Positions 26,173 through 33,148 of a stretch of 64,000 nt of DNA are shown one piece after another. The translations under genes were made by a program, and so were the position numbers. The notes beneath the pieces are model-generated. The model did no database searches. It saw only the letters and a list, made by a program, of their open reading frames with translations, and was not told the origin of the DNA. Source of the stretch: Turneriella parva DSM 21527 (GTDB taxonomy: Bacteria > Spirochaetota > Leptospiria > Turneriellales > Turneriellaceae); the NCBI RefSeq assembly GCF_000266885.1, contig NC_018020.1:682001-746000 (forward strand), read 5' to 3'. Each line of letters begins with the position of its first letter. The first letter of the stretch is position 1.

Positions 26173-26190
26173 CTGAGTCTTGTCGAAGCA
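26173..26190. repeat. CTGAGTCTTGTCGAAGCA repeat at the thrS start
   Basis: Degenerate copy of the CTGAGCCTGTCGAAGG sequence also found twice at 35549-35586 and, as CGGTTCGACAAGCTCACCG, at 36103. Confidence 0.45.
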
Positions 26191-26225
26191 TGGTGCAGGC
26201 CGAACAAATCAGACAGGGGATAAAG

Positions 26226-27611
26226 TTATTTCAACGCGCCGCGCAGCCCTGACAGGTAATCCTGAATCTCAGGGTCGTTATCTTTTGTCAGCTGCCAGAA
26301 AGAAAACCCGGCGATGCGGCTCTTTTGCAGCAGCGCCATCTTTTCTGAGAAAGCAACTTTGTCCATGTAGAAGGCTACCCGCTGGCAGCCCCCCGATTTG
26401 TACCACAGTGTCGGGTCTTCGTAAATTTTGTCTTCGTGTATTTCGCGAAACTTCGTGAGGTTGCGCCACGACTTTGCGCCCTTCTCGGTATCGAGAATTT
26501 TACCAATGTCGGTCGGCTGCACGCGCTTATGCACACCGCCTTTGATGCGCACCACGTCGTTGTAATAGACTGCTTTGACCGGCGCCTTGCAGTTGAGCCC
26601 CCAGTCATAACCATAGGTCGGTATCGCCATGTAGAGCTTCTCGCGCGGTATTTTGTCGCCGGCGTATTCGATAATCTCTTCGAGCCACGCGCCAGGCGCC
26701 TGCGGCCCCGGCCCGGGGTTGCGGTATTTGCGGGGATGCAGTTCGTACGCCATGATCTTTACCATGTCTGCATGCTTGCCGAGAAAAGTATAGTCATGCG
26801 TCAGCGGCCCGCGCCAGTTCTCGCGAAAATCAAGATCGATGGCTTGCTTGAGCCCGCCGCATTTTTTCTTTTTCACGGTTTCACTGTCGATGGGCGTCTT
26901 CGGGTGCACGGCGACTGACAGCAACTTGCCGCGCGCCTTGAGCTCGCCCGATAGTTTCACGATAAACTCTTCGAATTTTTCTTTTTTGCTGCACGACATG
27001 CCTTCGTAGTCGATGTCGATGCCATCGTAACCGTAGGTCTCAACCTCTTTGACGATGATACCGATGTGCTTGTCGCGTATGTCGGTTCGGCCGCCGAGAC
27101 CGATCGCTTCGTTGATTTTTTCACCTGGGTTCTCCCAGCGAAAAATAGTGGGGATTATTTTCAGATTGGGATTCTTCGCCCTCAGCGCCGCCACGCGCTC
27201 CAGTTTCTGCGTATGTCCCCAGCTCGAGACCAGCTCGCCGTTGTTATTGTGCCGGCCCTTGAGAGAATAGATAAATGGGTGCAACTGATCATAAAGATGC
27301 GCATACTGCAGCATCACATTGTAGTCGAATGACCAGCTTGAAGCCTTGAGCGGCCCTGTTGGCCCCGTGTCTTCGGCGGGCTTCTTTGCATCAACCCCCG
27401 GCGCCTTCTCAATATGCACCTGCGGGTTACTGTGGGCCTGGCGCAAAGCAAGCGGCACGCCAATGAGTAAAGCGACGGCAAGCCCCGAAAGGCCGAGAAA
27501 CAGTTTTTTCTTTCGCGCAAGCGGATTGTTTTCTGTACTTTCAGGCACCTCGCTTTGCTCAGCCTCGGCGACTGGCTCTGCTTCGGGTTTTTGCACTTGT
27601 TTCTTCTTCAC
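26226..27611 (-). CDS. Membrane-anchored glycoside hydrolase family 18 protein
   Basis: A 461-residue protein. A cytoplasmic Gln/Glu-rich N-terminus precedes one transmembrane segment (KLFLGLSGLAVALLIGVPLAL, residues 35-56), then a periplasmic linker and a GH18 TIM barrel. The catalytic DxxDxDxE motif is intact in YGYDGIDIDYEG near residue 215; LSVAVHPKTP, VKIMAYELHP and MAIPTYGYDW are further barrel strands, and GFSFWQLTKDND the last. GH18 enzymes cleave chitin or, in bacterial envelope members, peptidoglycan or related glycans. Envelope localisation and lack of a chitin-binding domain favour a cell-wall role. 34 bp from thrS upstream region. Confidence 0.9.
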   Translation of the reverse strand: MKKKQVQKPEAEPVAEAEQSEVPESTENNPLARKKKLFLGLSGLAVALLIGVPLALRQAHSNPQVHIEKAPGVDAKKPAEDTGPTGPLKASSWSFDYNVMLQYAHLYDQLHPFIYSLKGRHNNNGELVSSWGHTQKLERVAALRAKNPNLKIIPTIFRWENPGEKINEAIGLGGRTDIRDKHIGIIVKEVETYGYDGIDIDYEGMSCSKKEKFEEFIVKLSGELKARGKLLSVAVHPKTPIDSETVKKKKCGGLKQAIDLDFRENWRGPLTHDYTFLGKHADMVKIMAYELHPRKYRNPGPGPQAPGAWLEEIIEYAGDKIPREKLYMAIPTYGYDWGLNCKAPVKAVYYNDVVRIKGGVHKRVQPTDIGKILDTEKGAKSWRNLTKFREIHEDKIYEDPTLWYKSGGCQRVAFYMDKVAFSEKMALLQKSRIAGFSFWQLTKDNDPEIQDYLSGLRGALK

Positions 27612-27713
27612 TGAAGTATCCTTTAGAAATCTATCGGCAAGAAAGGTGAATGAGACTACCTGAAAACTAATTCATGGTTGCAATTTTGACTCTGCTCTGC
27701 ACTTTGAAAGCGG

Positions 27714-28034
27714 GTGAAAGCAAGCAAGTCTAAGGCGCCGAATGCCCGCGAACTGCCGGTTCACGGCTTCACTTTTCTGACCAACCACTCGCATGTGCTG
27801 ATCTCGCTGGCGGCAAATCCCGGTATTACTTTGCGCGAAGTCGCGCTCAAGGTCGGCATTACCGAACGTGCCGTTCTGGCGATTGTCAAAGATCTGCACG
27901 AAGCGGGCGTGCTGGCGATTGCGAAAAATGGCCGGCGAAATACGTACCGTATCAACCGCCAGGTGCACCTGCGGCACCCGATCGAACAGCACAAGACCGT
28001 CGGCAATCTGCTCGCCGGTATTCTCGATTCTTAA
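27714..28034 (+). CDS. Winged-helix DNA-binding protein
   Basis: A 106-residue protein starting at GTG 27714. [54 protein letters not shown] is a full winged helix-turn-helix with recognition helix [12 protein letters not shown] and a basic wing, of the MarR/ArsR-like helix-turn-helix class. There is no sensor domain. It stands alone, divergent from the GH18 gene and convergent with the cyclase gene. Target unknown; a weak Shine-Dalgarno makes the exact start uncertain. Confidence 0.8.
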   Translation: MKASKSKAPNARELPVHGFTFLTNHSHVLISLAANPGITLREVALKVGITERAVLAIVKDLHEAGVLAIAKNGRRNTYRINRQVHLRHPIEQHKTVGNLLAGILDS

Positions 28035-28035
28035 G

Positions 28036-28085
28036 GCCTATCTCAGTAGATCGAGACGCGTAGCCAGAAGGCCACTGAGATAGGC
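28036..28085. terminator. 12-bp inverted repeat between convergent genes
   Basis: GCCTATCTCAGT (28036-28047) and ACTGAGATAGGC (28074-28085) are perfect complements, filling the whole gap between the winged-helix gene and the cyclase gene. Likely a shared transcript end; no T tract. Confidence 0.6.
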
Positions 28086-28086
28086 G

Positions 28087-29385
28087 TTAAATTGCGCGCG
28101 CGAGATACGTGCGCATCTTACCGATACCCTTTATCTCAATTTCACCGCGATCGACATATTCTGCCGCGTCGCCTAGCGCTTCGCGTGTTGAGCCTGTGAT
28201 GTGAATTTCGCCGGCGACACCCGAAGATTCCATGCGGCTTGCGGTGTTCACGGTATCGCCCCAAAGGTCATAGATAAATTTGTTCTGCCCAATCACCCCC
28301 GCGACCACAGGCCCCGAAGCTATACCGATGCGAAGCCGCAGTTTTTCGGGTACCGCCGCGTTTTCTTCTTCTAAGATCCTCATCATGCCCAATGCCATGT
28401 TGAAGCAGCGTTCGGCGTGATTGTCGACTGCGTGCGGCAACCCCGCACCGACCATGTACGCGTCGCCGATCGTTTTGATTTTTTCAAGACCGAGCGCCTG
28501 CGCGAGGGCATCGAACAGGCTGAAGATGCGGTTGAGTAATGCCACAAGCTCATGCGGATTCATGCGGCGAGACAGACTCGTAAAACCTTCGATATCGGCG
28601 AACAGCACCGAGACATTATCGAAATAATCGGCGATCGTGCGCTCTCCCGAAAGAAGCCGGTTCGCGACAGTTTCTGGAAGCATGTTCAAGAGCAAAGCTT
28701 CAGACTTCTTCTTCTCTTCGCCGAGCTGGCGGCTCTGCTCTTCGATTGTGCGGCTCTGCATAAATTCGATGCGCGCGTTCTGTTCGAAGAAAAATACCGA
28801 CACCAGACCGGCGGTATTGACGAACGCAATAATGGCAATGCCGAACACCGCATCGTTGAGCGGCAGGGGCCTGCCGAACACGAGATAGGCGATGTACTGG
28901 CCGATCACCAGCGTCGACGCTATAACCGCAAAGAAAGTACGCAGCCGCAGCATCGCAAAGGTGTAGATGATGATACAGATCACCAATCCATAACCGTACT
29001 TGATGTAAAACTCGTCGGGCGAAAGGTGCATCAGTAAGATCGCGCACGTATTGCTGAATACATTGGCAGAAACGAGCACCCACTGCAGATAAAAGAAACG
29101 CCGCAGCATCGGAATCACGATCGCCGCCATCAGGTGCGTCGGAAAAATAAAGCCGTAAATGAATCGCCAGGTGCGTTCAAACATCTCGGGTTGAATGAGG
29201 TAGGCAATGACACCGAGTACGGCATAGCCGAACGTGCCGAAAGCAAAACCCCAGCGCGCCTGCCGGGCTGCTTTTTCATTGTTGTCGTGAATAAAACGGT
29301 GCTCGAGTGTACGGTCGTCAAAACTGGGGTAAAGGTAGCTGCGAAACTTCACAGGCGAAGTTTTTAAAGAGAGGGCGGTTGGCAA
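28087..29385 (-). CDS. Membrane-bound class III adenylate/guanylate cyclase
   Basis: A 432-residue protein. Six hydrophobic segments span residues about 38-195, ending with FVNTAGLVSVFFFEQN; a linker helix (EEQSRQLGEEKKKSEALLLNMLP) joins a class III cyclase domain. The metal-binding Asp residues lie in SVLFADIEGFTSLS and TIGDAYMVGAG, and the transition-state Asn/Arg segment is in LWGDTVNTASRMES. It makes cAMP (or cGMP) in response to a membrane signal. Architecture is common in Leptospiraceae. Alone in its transcription unit. Confidence 0.93.
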   Translation of the reverse strand: MPTALSLKTSPVKFRSYLYPSFDDRTLEHRFIHDNNEKAARQARWGFAFGTFGYAVLGVIAYLIQPEMFERTWRFIYGFIFPTHLMAAIVIPMLRRFFYLQWVLVSANVFSNTCAILLMHLSPDEFYIKYGYGLVICIIIYTFAMLRLRTFFAVIASTLVIGQYIAYLVFGRPLPLNDAVFGIAIIAFVNTAGLVSVFFFEQNARIEFMQSRTIEEQSRQLGEEKKKSEALLLNMLPETVANRLLSGERTIADYFDNVSVLFADIEGFTSLSRRMNPHELVALLNRIFSLFDALAQALGLEKIKTIGDAYMVGAGLPHAVDNHAERCFNMALGMMRILEEENAAVPEKLRLRIGIASGPVVAGVIGQNKFIYDLWGDTVNTASRMESSGVAGEIHITGSTREALGDAAEYVDRGEIEIKGIGKMRTYLARAI

Positions 29386-29409
29386 GCGGGTGACGGATTG
29401 TCGTTTTAT

Positions 29410-29445
29410 GCGTTTGGCTTTGGGCCTACGCCCAAAGCCAAACGC
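29410..29445. terminator. Perfect 16-bp-arm hairpin at the vapC stop
   Basis: GCGTTTGGCTTTGGGC (29410-29425), loop ctac, then its exact inverse complement (29430-29445). The last base is shared with the PIN-toxin stop codon. No T tract. Confidence 0.7.
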
Positions 29446-29852
29446 TAAATTACTCTTAGATCATGCGCCCTTGCAACCAGAGCCAACTCATCGTCGAAAG
29501 TCGCCAGATGAAGAACTTCGTTTTCAACTTCGCGAATTTTTAAAGCGGTCGCCAGATGCAGCGCGTCGAGCGTACCGACTGGTAAAAAGAACGGTTCTGC
29601 TGCACGGCTGACAATGTCAGAACTCAGATCGAGCATGTTCACCTGATCGAGGTATTGCTGCAGCTGCTGGCCGATGCTGACGTAGCTTTCATCACTGATC
29701 AGCCGACGCTGGTGGTGTCGGTCAAGTGTTCTGCGGCATTCAACATTCAAGAGCAGGCTCGAATAGACTTCGGCGCCTGGGGGCAAGGCTGCAACAGTCG
29801 ATTGCCGCAACATGACTCTAAGCAGCCACGAGCTGTCGATATAGACTTTCAT
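29445..29852 (-). CDS. vapC: VapC-family PIN-domain toxin
   Basis: A 135-residue PIN-domain ribonuclease. Acidic active-site residues: Asp in MKVYIDSSWLL (residue 6), Glu in LLNVECRRTL (about 39), Asp in GTLDALHLATALKI (about 96) and Asp in LATFDDELALVA (about 118). VapC toxins cleave tRNA or rRNA. The gene overlaps the antitoxin gene by 4 bp, the usual arrangement with antitoxin first. A long perfect hairpin begins at its stop. Confidence 0.92.
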   Translation of the reverse strand: MKVYIDSSWLLRVMLRQSTVAALPPGAEVYSSLLLNVECRRTLDRHHQRRLISDESYVSIGQQLQQYLDQVNMLDLSSDIVSRAAEPFFLPVGTLDALHLATALKIREVENEVLHLATFDDELALVARAHDLRVI

Positions 29853-30100
29853 ATACGCTCTTTGCGCCGGTCTTCAAGAAGCAGATCAACCGGGTCAAAA
29901 TCGACTTCAATGACAGGTTTCAAGAAGCGAAAGGGCGCTTTTGCCCTTGAGTAGAATTTCAACGTCGCTTTCGCTTCGATGGGCATGAGGCGCGCCACCG
30001 GCACATCGCGCTGAACGATCTCAACCCCCCCGGTCTTCTTCAGCTTCTTAATCTCGGCCGAGAGGTGTGTTTTTAGCTTCGAAATGGTTATCGTCTGCAT
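29849..30100 (-). CDS. Phd/YefM-family antitoxin
   Basis: An 83-residue antitoxin. The N-terminal MQTITISKLKTHLSAEIKKLKKTGGVEIVQRDVPVARLMP is the Phd/YefM DNA-binding and dimer fold; the C-terminal tail from about residue 50 (FRFLKPVIEVDFDPVDLLLEDRR) would wrap the PIN toxin. It overlaps vapC by 4 bp and has palindromes just upstream for autoregulation. Confidence 0.9.
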   Translation of the reverse strand: MQTITISKLKTHLSAEIKKLKKTGGVEIVQRDVPVARLMPIEAKATLKFYSRAKAPFRFLKPVIEVDFDPVDLLLEDRRKERI

Positions 30101-30101
30101 A

Positions 30102-30126
30102 GACTATATATAGTCATATATGGTCT
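30102..30126. promoter_or_regulatory. Toxin-antitoxin operator
   Basis: GACTATATATAGTC (30102-30115) is a perfect 14-bp palindrome 1 bp upstream of the antitoxin ATG, followed by a half site ATATATGGTC. Typical position for antitoxin autorepression. Confidence 0.6.
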
Positions 30127-30163
30127 GGTGCGTCAATTATTTATAGTCTGCAGCGGGCGCCTG

Positions 30164-30361
30164 TCAAAACGCGTGCTGCATGCTCATGGTATAATGAGCA
30201 AACTGCTCTTGCGGCTTGACCGCGCTGGTTTTCTGTTGCAGGTCGAGTGCTTTGTAGAGATCGTTGTTATAAAGACGGCTTGCTGCGGCAAACTTGCTGT
30301 CGGCGACCCCGGCGAACAAGAAAGAAGCGGCAATCGATACCCCACCGCCGACTGGCGAAGG
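30164..30361 (-). pseudogene. Possible C-terminal gene remnant next to a palindromic repeat
   Basis: The frame from 30361 to the TGA at 30164 is open for 65 codons without a normal ATG start: it begins PSPVGGGVSIAASFLFAGVAD and ends YTMSMQHAF. It looks like the end of an exported protein (Ala/Gly-rich start, then SRLYNNDLYKALDLQQK). It is cut off by a TAA next to a CTCACCCCCT palindromic repeat at 30365, as if the repeat or a deletion removed the 5' part. The remaining spacer to 30469 holds only that repeat. Low confidence. Confidence 0.3.
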
Positions 30362-30364
30362 TTA

Positions 30365-30402
30365 ACTCACCCCCTAGCCCCCTCTCTTGCAAAGAGAGGT
30401 GG
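30365..30402. repeat. GC-rich palindromic element, intergenic copy
   Basis: CTCACCCCCTAGCCCC followed by the stem CCTCTCTT-gca-AAGAGAGG (30381-30399). Same CTCACCCCCT start as the uvrC copy. Confidence 0.6.
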
Positions 30403-30469
30403 ATTTGTGCGCCCTTTTCTTTTTTAATGACCCGCTTCGCCACCGCAATCGTGTGCCATTGGCGCGCCA

Positions 30470-31045
30470 TCAGTCCTGGTGCGCTGCTGCTGCCTGCGCG
30501 CGCGGCAGTTCGTTGAAAAAGAAATCGTCGAGCATTAAATCGACTGCCTTCTCATATTTTTCACGTTCCCAAAGGCCCGAAACTATGAGCGGCAACCAGA
30601 TCACAGCGGTCGAGCTGATGGTATAAACTTTTTTGTGTATAACAGCCTCGTTCTTTGAGTATGCTATTTCCACTTTTTGGCCATCTGGATATTCGTTGTA
30701 TACCGGTATCAAGCCAAGCGAAAAAATGGTTAGCAAGAGCTTGCCATCGAATTCGTTACGACCTATTCGCAAGAACTTAATAAGACATCTTGCAGAGGCA
30801 GCTTGCCCATTTGATTGATTGCCCAATAAAGCTCTCTTGACCAAATAATTTTCAATCGCATTTCGTAATCGTGAATCTGGCTCCAATGCCTCATCAATTT
30901 GGGTTACGCACGGCTTCGGCACGGCGTAAGTCGCTGGATACGTTGCTTGAGTGATTAACTTTACTTCATACGAGTAACAATTCAGCAATTGAGCACTGAG
31001 CATAACGAGCGTCATCGCCGAAAGTCTATGCCTACCGGATGCCAT
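30470..31045 (-). CDS. Putative lipoprotein of unknown function
   Basis: A 191-residue protein starting at ATG 31045, where a plausible lipoprotein signal begins (MASGRHRLSAMTLVMLSAQLLNC); an ATG at 31066 is also possible. After the Cys comes an unknown alpha/beta part (KPCVTQIDEALEPDSRLRNAIENYLVKRALL), then two hydrophobic strands (LLLTIFSLGLIPVYNEYP and VYTISSTAVIWLPLIVSGLW). Base composition is more AT-rich than neighbours, a hint of transfer. I recognise no family. Confidence 0.55.
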   Translation of the reverse strand: MASGRHRLSAMTLVMLSAQLLNCYSYEVKLITQATYPATYAVPKPCVTQIDEALEPDSRLRNAIENYLVKRALLGNQSNGQAASARCLIKFLRIGRNEFDGKLLLTIFSLGLIPVYNEYPDGQKVEIAYSKNEAVIHKKVYTISSTAVIWLPLIVSGLWEREKYEKAVDLMLDDFFFNELPRAQAAAAHQD

Positions 31046-31358
31046 AGTGATAATTTCGGTAGCCATTATTTGCCCGGAAGGACATATGTGCGACAGGTTG
31101 TGCGATAGCAGCGGATGCAGGCATTGAACCGAAAAAGCTCCAAAAGCCCTCCCATTTGCTCAGCGACATCTTGCGCGTGACGACCAAATTATCATGCATC
31201 ACGCTCGTTGGCTTCAGGCCGGCAACTCGTGCCAATAAACTGTCTAGCCCGTGTTGACCTAGTGTTAAGCTCCAAAACGCAGAGTTATCATCAGCCCCAA
31301 ATGCCATGCGGTCTCCGTCGGCACCCTTGCCGATTTCTTGTTGTCTGCGATCAAAACC
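31032..31358 (-). pseudogene. Unassigned reading frame, possible gene remnant
   Basis: A frame of 108 codons is open from 31358 to the stop at 31032, beginning GFDRRQQEIGKGADGDRMAFG and passing LTLGQHGLDSLLARVAGLKP and SFFGSMPASAAIAQPVAH. The first ATG is at 31307 inside it. The 3' end overlaps the start of the lipoprotein gene. It could be the tail of a larger lost protein or a small gene. No family is recognised. Confidence 0.3.
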
Positions 31359-31631
31359 TTAGCTTCCTTTTTTTCTTTTGGCGAGAATCAAGTTCTGCGC
31401 TGATAGACTTTGAGCCACATTGCCTCCGGCAAAACGATCGCTCAAATCGCTTAACACGCACACATAAATCGAGCAAACTGCCCGTAGGGTGTTGCTCAGC
31501 CGCGCCCATACCCAGCGAAAAGCGAAATCAGAATCGCGTTTGAACTACATTCGCGATGTTAGTTTTTCCGTAGGGCCAGCCGTAATAGCTTAGGGGCAGT
31601 CCTTCTGAAAATGGCAGCCGCCGGCTTGCGC
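31359..31631. other. Spacer without recognisable genes
   Basis: No convincing reading frame, RNA or repeat was seen here. It is relatively AT-rich with a T-rich stretch (CTTCCTTTTTTTC near 31365). Confidence 0.5.
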
Positions 31632-31654
31632 GTCGTTTCCCGTCGGGAAACGAC
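31632..31654. terminator. Perfect palindrome at the namZ stop
   Basis: GTCGTTTCCCG-t-CGGGAAACGAC, 11-bp arms. The last base is the first base of the stop codon (complement) of namZ. No T tract. Confidence 0.65.
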
Positions 31655-32901
31655 TAAGGATACAACAAAAACTTCTTGCGCTCTTCTTCAAAAGCCTTCA
31701 CATCGGCTTGCGTCTTCTGCACCAGAATCTCGGGCTTCTCGCCCTTGGCGATGGCGTCGATGAATGCCATGTCGCCGATACCGTTGCCAATGCGGGCCCA
31801 GTTTTTTTCGCGGTTCTTTTCGGGCAGGTTATTGTAGAGAATGCCCGCAATGGTCACCATGGTGCGCATCGGGTCGACCTTGCGCCGGTTCGTCACCACC
31901 AGCTTGAAGCCGCGGCACGTCTCTTTACTGTAAGCCGAGCGTTTGGGTTTAAACTTCGCAGGGTAGAACTTCACACCCGGCAGCTTCGCCTGGTTGAGCG
32001 CCGTGACGATTTTTTTCATGTCGAAAAACGGCGCGCCGAAAAACTGAAAAGGGTTTGTAGTGCCCCGACCGACGCTAATGTTCAAGGCTTCGAGTGAGCC
32101 TGCGAGGTGATAGCCCAAAACCGATTGCATTCCGGTGATGCTCGGGCTCGGGTTGCGCCAGGGCAGCCCTGTTTCATCATAGAAGAGGCTGTGCTTGTAA
32201 CCAGATAATTTTACGACTTCTATATCCGCACCAATTTGAAAGCGATTGTTATAGTAGTTCGCGAGTTCGCCCATCGTCATCGCGTGCGAAATCGGTATCG
32301 GGTAATAGCCGGCGAACCCGCCATGAAATTTGCTTTCGAGCACGGGCCCGTAGACGCCGAGCGGCGCCGCCATGTTCGGGCGGTCAAGAATCAGCATCTT
32401 CTTGCCCGCCGCCTTCGCTGCTTTCATGGCGAGCACCATCGTCGTGGCATAAGTATAATAGCGCAGGCCAATCTCTTGAATATCAAAGATCAACAGATCG
32501 ACGTCGGCCAGATCGGCGTTGTCGGGTGCCTTCTTGTGGCGAGTGTAGAGAGAAATCACCGGCAGCCCGGTCTTTTTGTCTTTTTCACCCGAGACATGTT
32601 CGTCGACTTCACCGCGCACACCGTGCTCGGGAGCGAAAATTTTCGCCACCTTGAATTTCGGGTGCAGCAGATCGATGATGTGCCGGCCTTTGCTGTCGAC
32701 GGCGCTGTGGTTGACAATCAGCGCCAGGCGTTTGTCTTTTAGCAACGCATCGGGCTTCTGCATCAGCATGTCGAGCCCCGTCTTGACCTTCGCGCGTTTA
32801 CCAGCGCCCTTCGCCTTGCCTTTCGCCTCAACACCGACAGCCGTAAAAAAGACGGCGACGAGTAGCAAGGTCTTCAAGCAAAATGAGGATCTATAACGCA
32901 T
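31654..32901 (-). CDS. namZ: Exo-beta-N-acetylmuramidase NamZ-like (DUF1343, GH171)
   Basis: A 415-residue secreted protein. Signal peptide MRYRSSFCLKTLLLVAVFFTAVGVEA, then a basic KGKAKGAGKRAK stretch and the DUF1343 domain: LALIVNHSAVDSKGRHIIDLL, FAPEHGVRGEVDEH, LIFDIQEIGLRYYTYATTM, LDRPNMAAPLGVYGPVLE and LPWRNPSPSITGMQSVLGY. NamZ removes terminal N-acetylmuramic acid from peptidoglycan fragments. Function in wall turnover or recycling fits the GH18 gene 5 kb away. It stands alone between repeats. Confidence 0.92.
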   Translation of the reverse strand: MRYRSSFCLKTLLLVAVFFTAVGVEAKGKAKGAGKRAKVKTGLDMLMQKPDALLKDKRLALIVNHSAVDSKGRHIIDLLHPKFKVAKIFAPEHGVRGEVDEHVSGEKDKKTGLPVISLYTRHKKAPDNADLADVDLLIFDIQEIGLRYYTYATTMVLAMKAAKAAGKKMLILDRPNMAAPLGVYGPVLESKFHGGFAGYYPIPISHAMTMGELANYYNNRFQIGADIEVVKLSGYKHSLFYDETGLPWRNPSPSITGMQSVLGYHLAGSLEALNISVGRGTTNPFQFFGAPFFDMKKIVTALNQAKLPGVKFYPAKFKPKRSAYSKETCRGFKLVVTNRRKVDPMRTMVTIAGILYNNLPEKNREKNWARIGNGIGDMAFIDAIAKGEKPEILVQKTQADVKAFEEERKKFLLYP

Positions 32902-32987
32902 ATCAAATATTATCGGCTAATTGCACTCTGCTCGCGACTCTCGTGATGCAACATACGTGCTATACTCTTTGCAATTTCTACCCATTC

Positions 32988-33060
32988 GGTCATGCCCGCG
33001 AAAGCGGGCATCTATGCCCATGCAAACTAAGGCTAGATTCCCGCTTTCGCGGGAATGACC
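32988..33060. repeat. BIME-like pair of CCCGCGAAAGCGGG repeats
   Basis: Left unit 32988-33014 and inverted right unit 33034-33060 match in 25 of 27 positions, each with a small CCCGC-gaaa-GCGGG hairpin, bounded by GGTCAT/ATGACC. Intergenic, between namZ and feoB. Confidence 0.8.
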
Positions 33061-33148
33061 GTAAGGTGCCTCTACGCACGTCGACCAAAATGAGCCCGCT
33101 GAACTTGTCTTCGGCCGACGCGGGCGTACCGTTATCCATCAGAAGTAT

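Noticed and set aside
26162-26225. T-box or other riboswitch before thrS
   Set aside because: The gap to the next gene is under 70 bp and lacks a T-box sequence.
30128-30427. Plus-strand 99-codon frame
   Set aside because: It starts in the toxin-antitoxin operator region and runs through a palindromic repeat; no ribosome site or family match.
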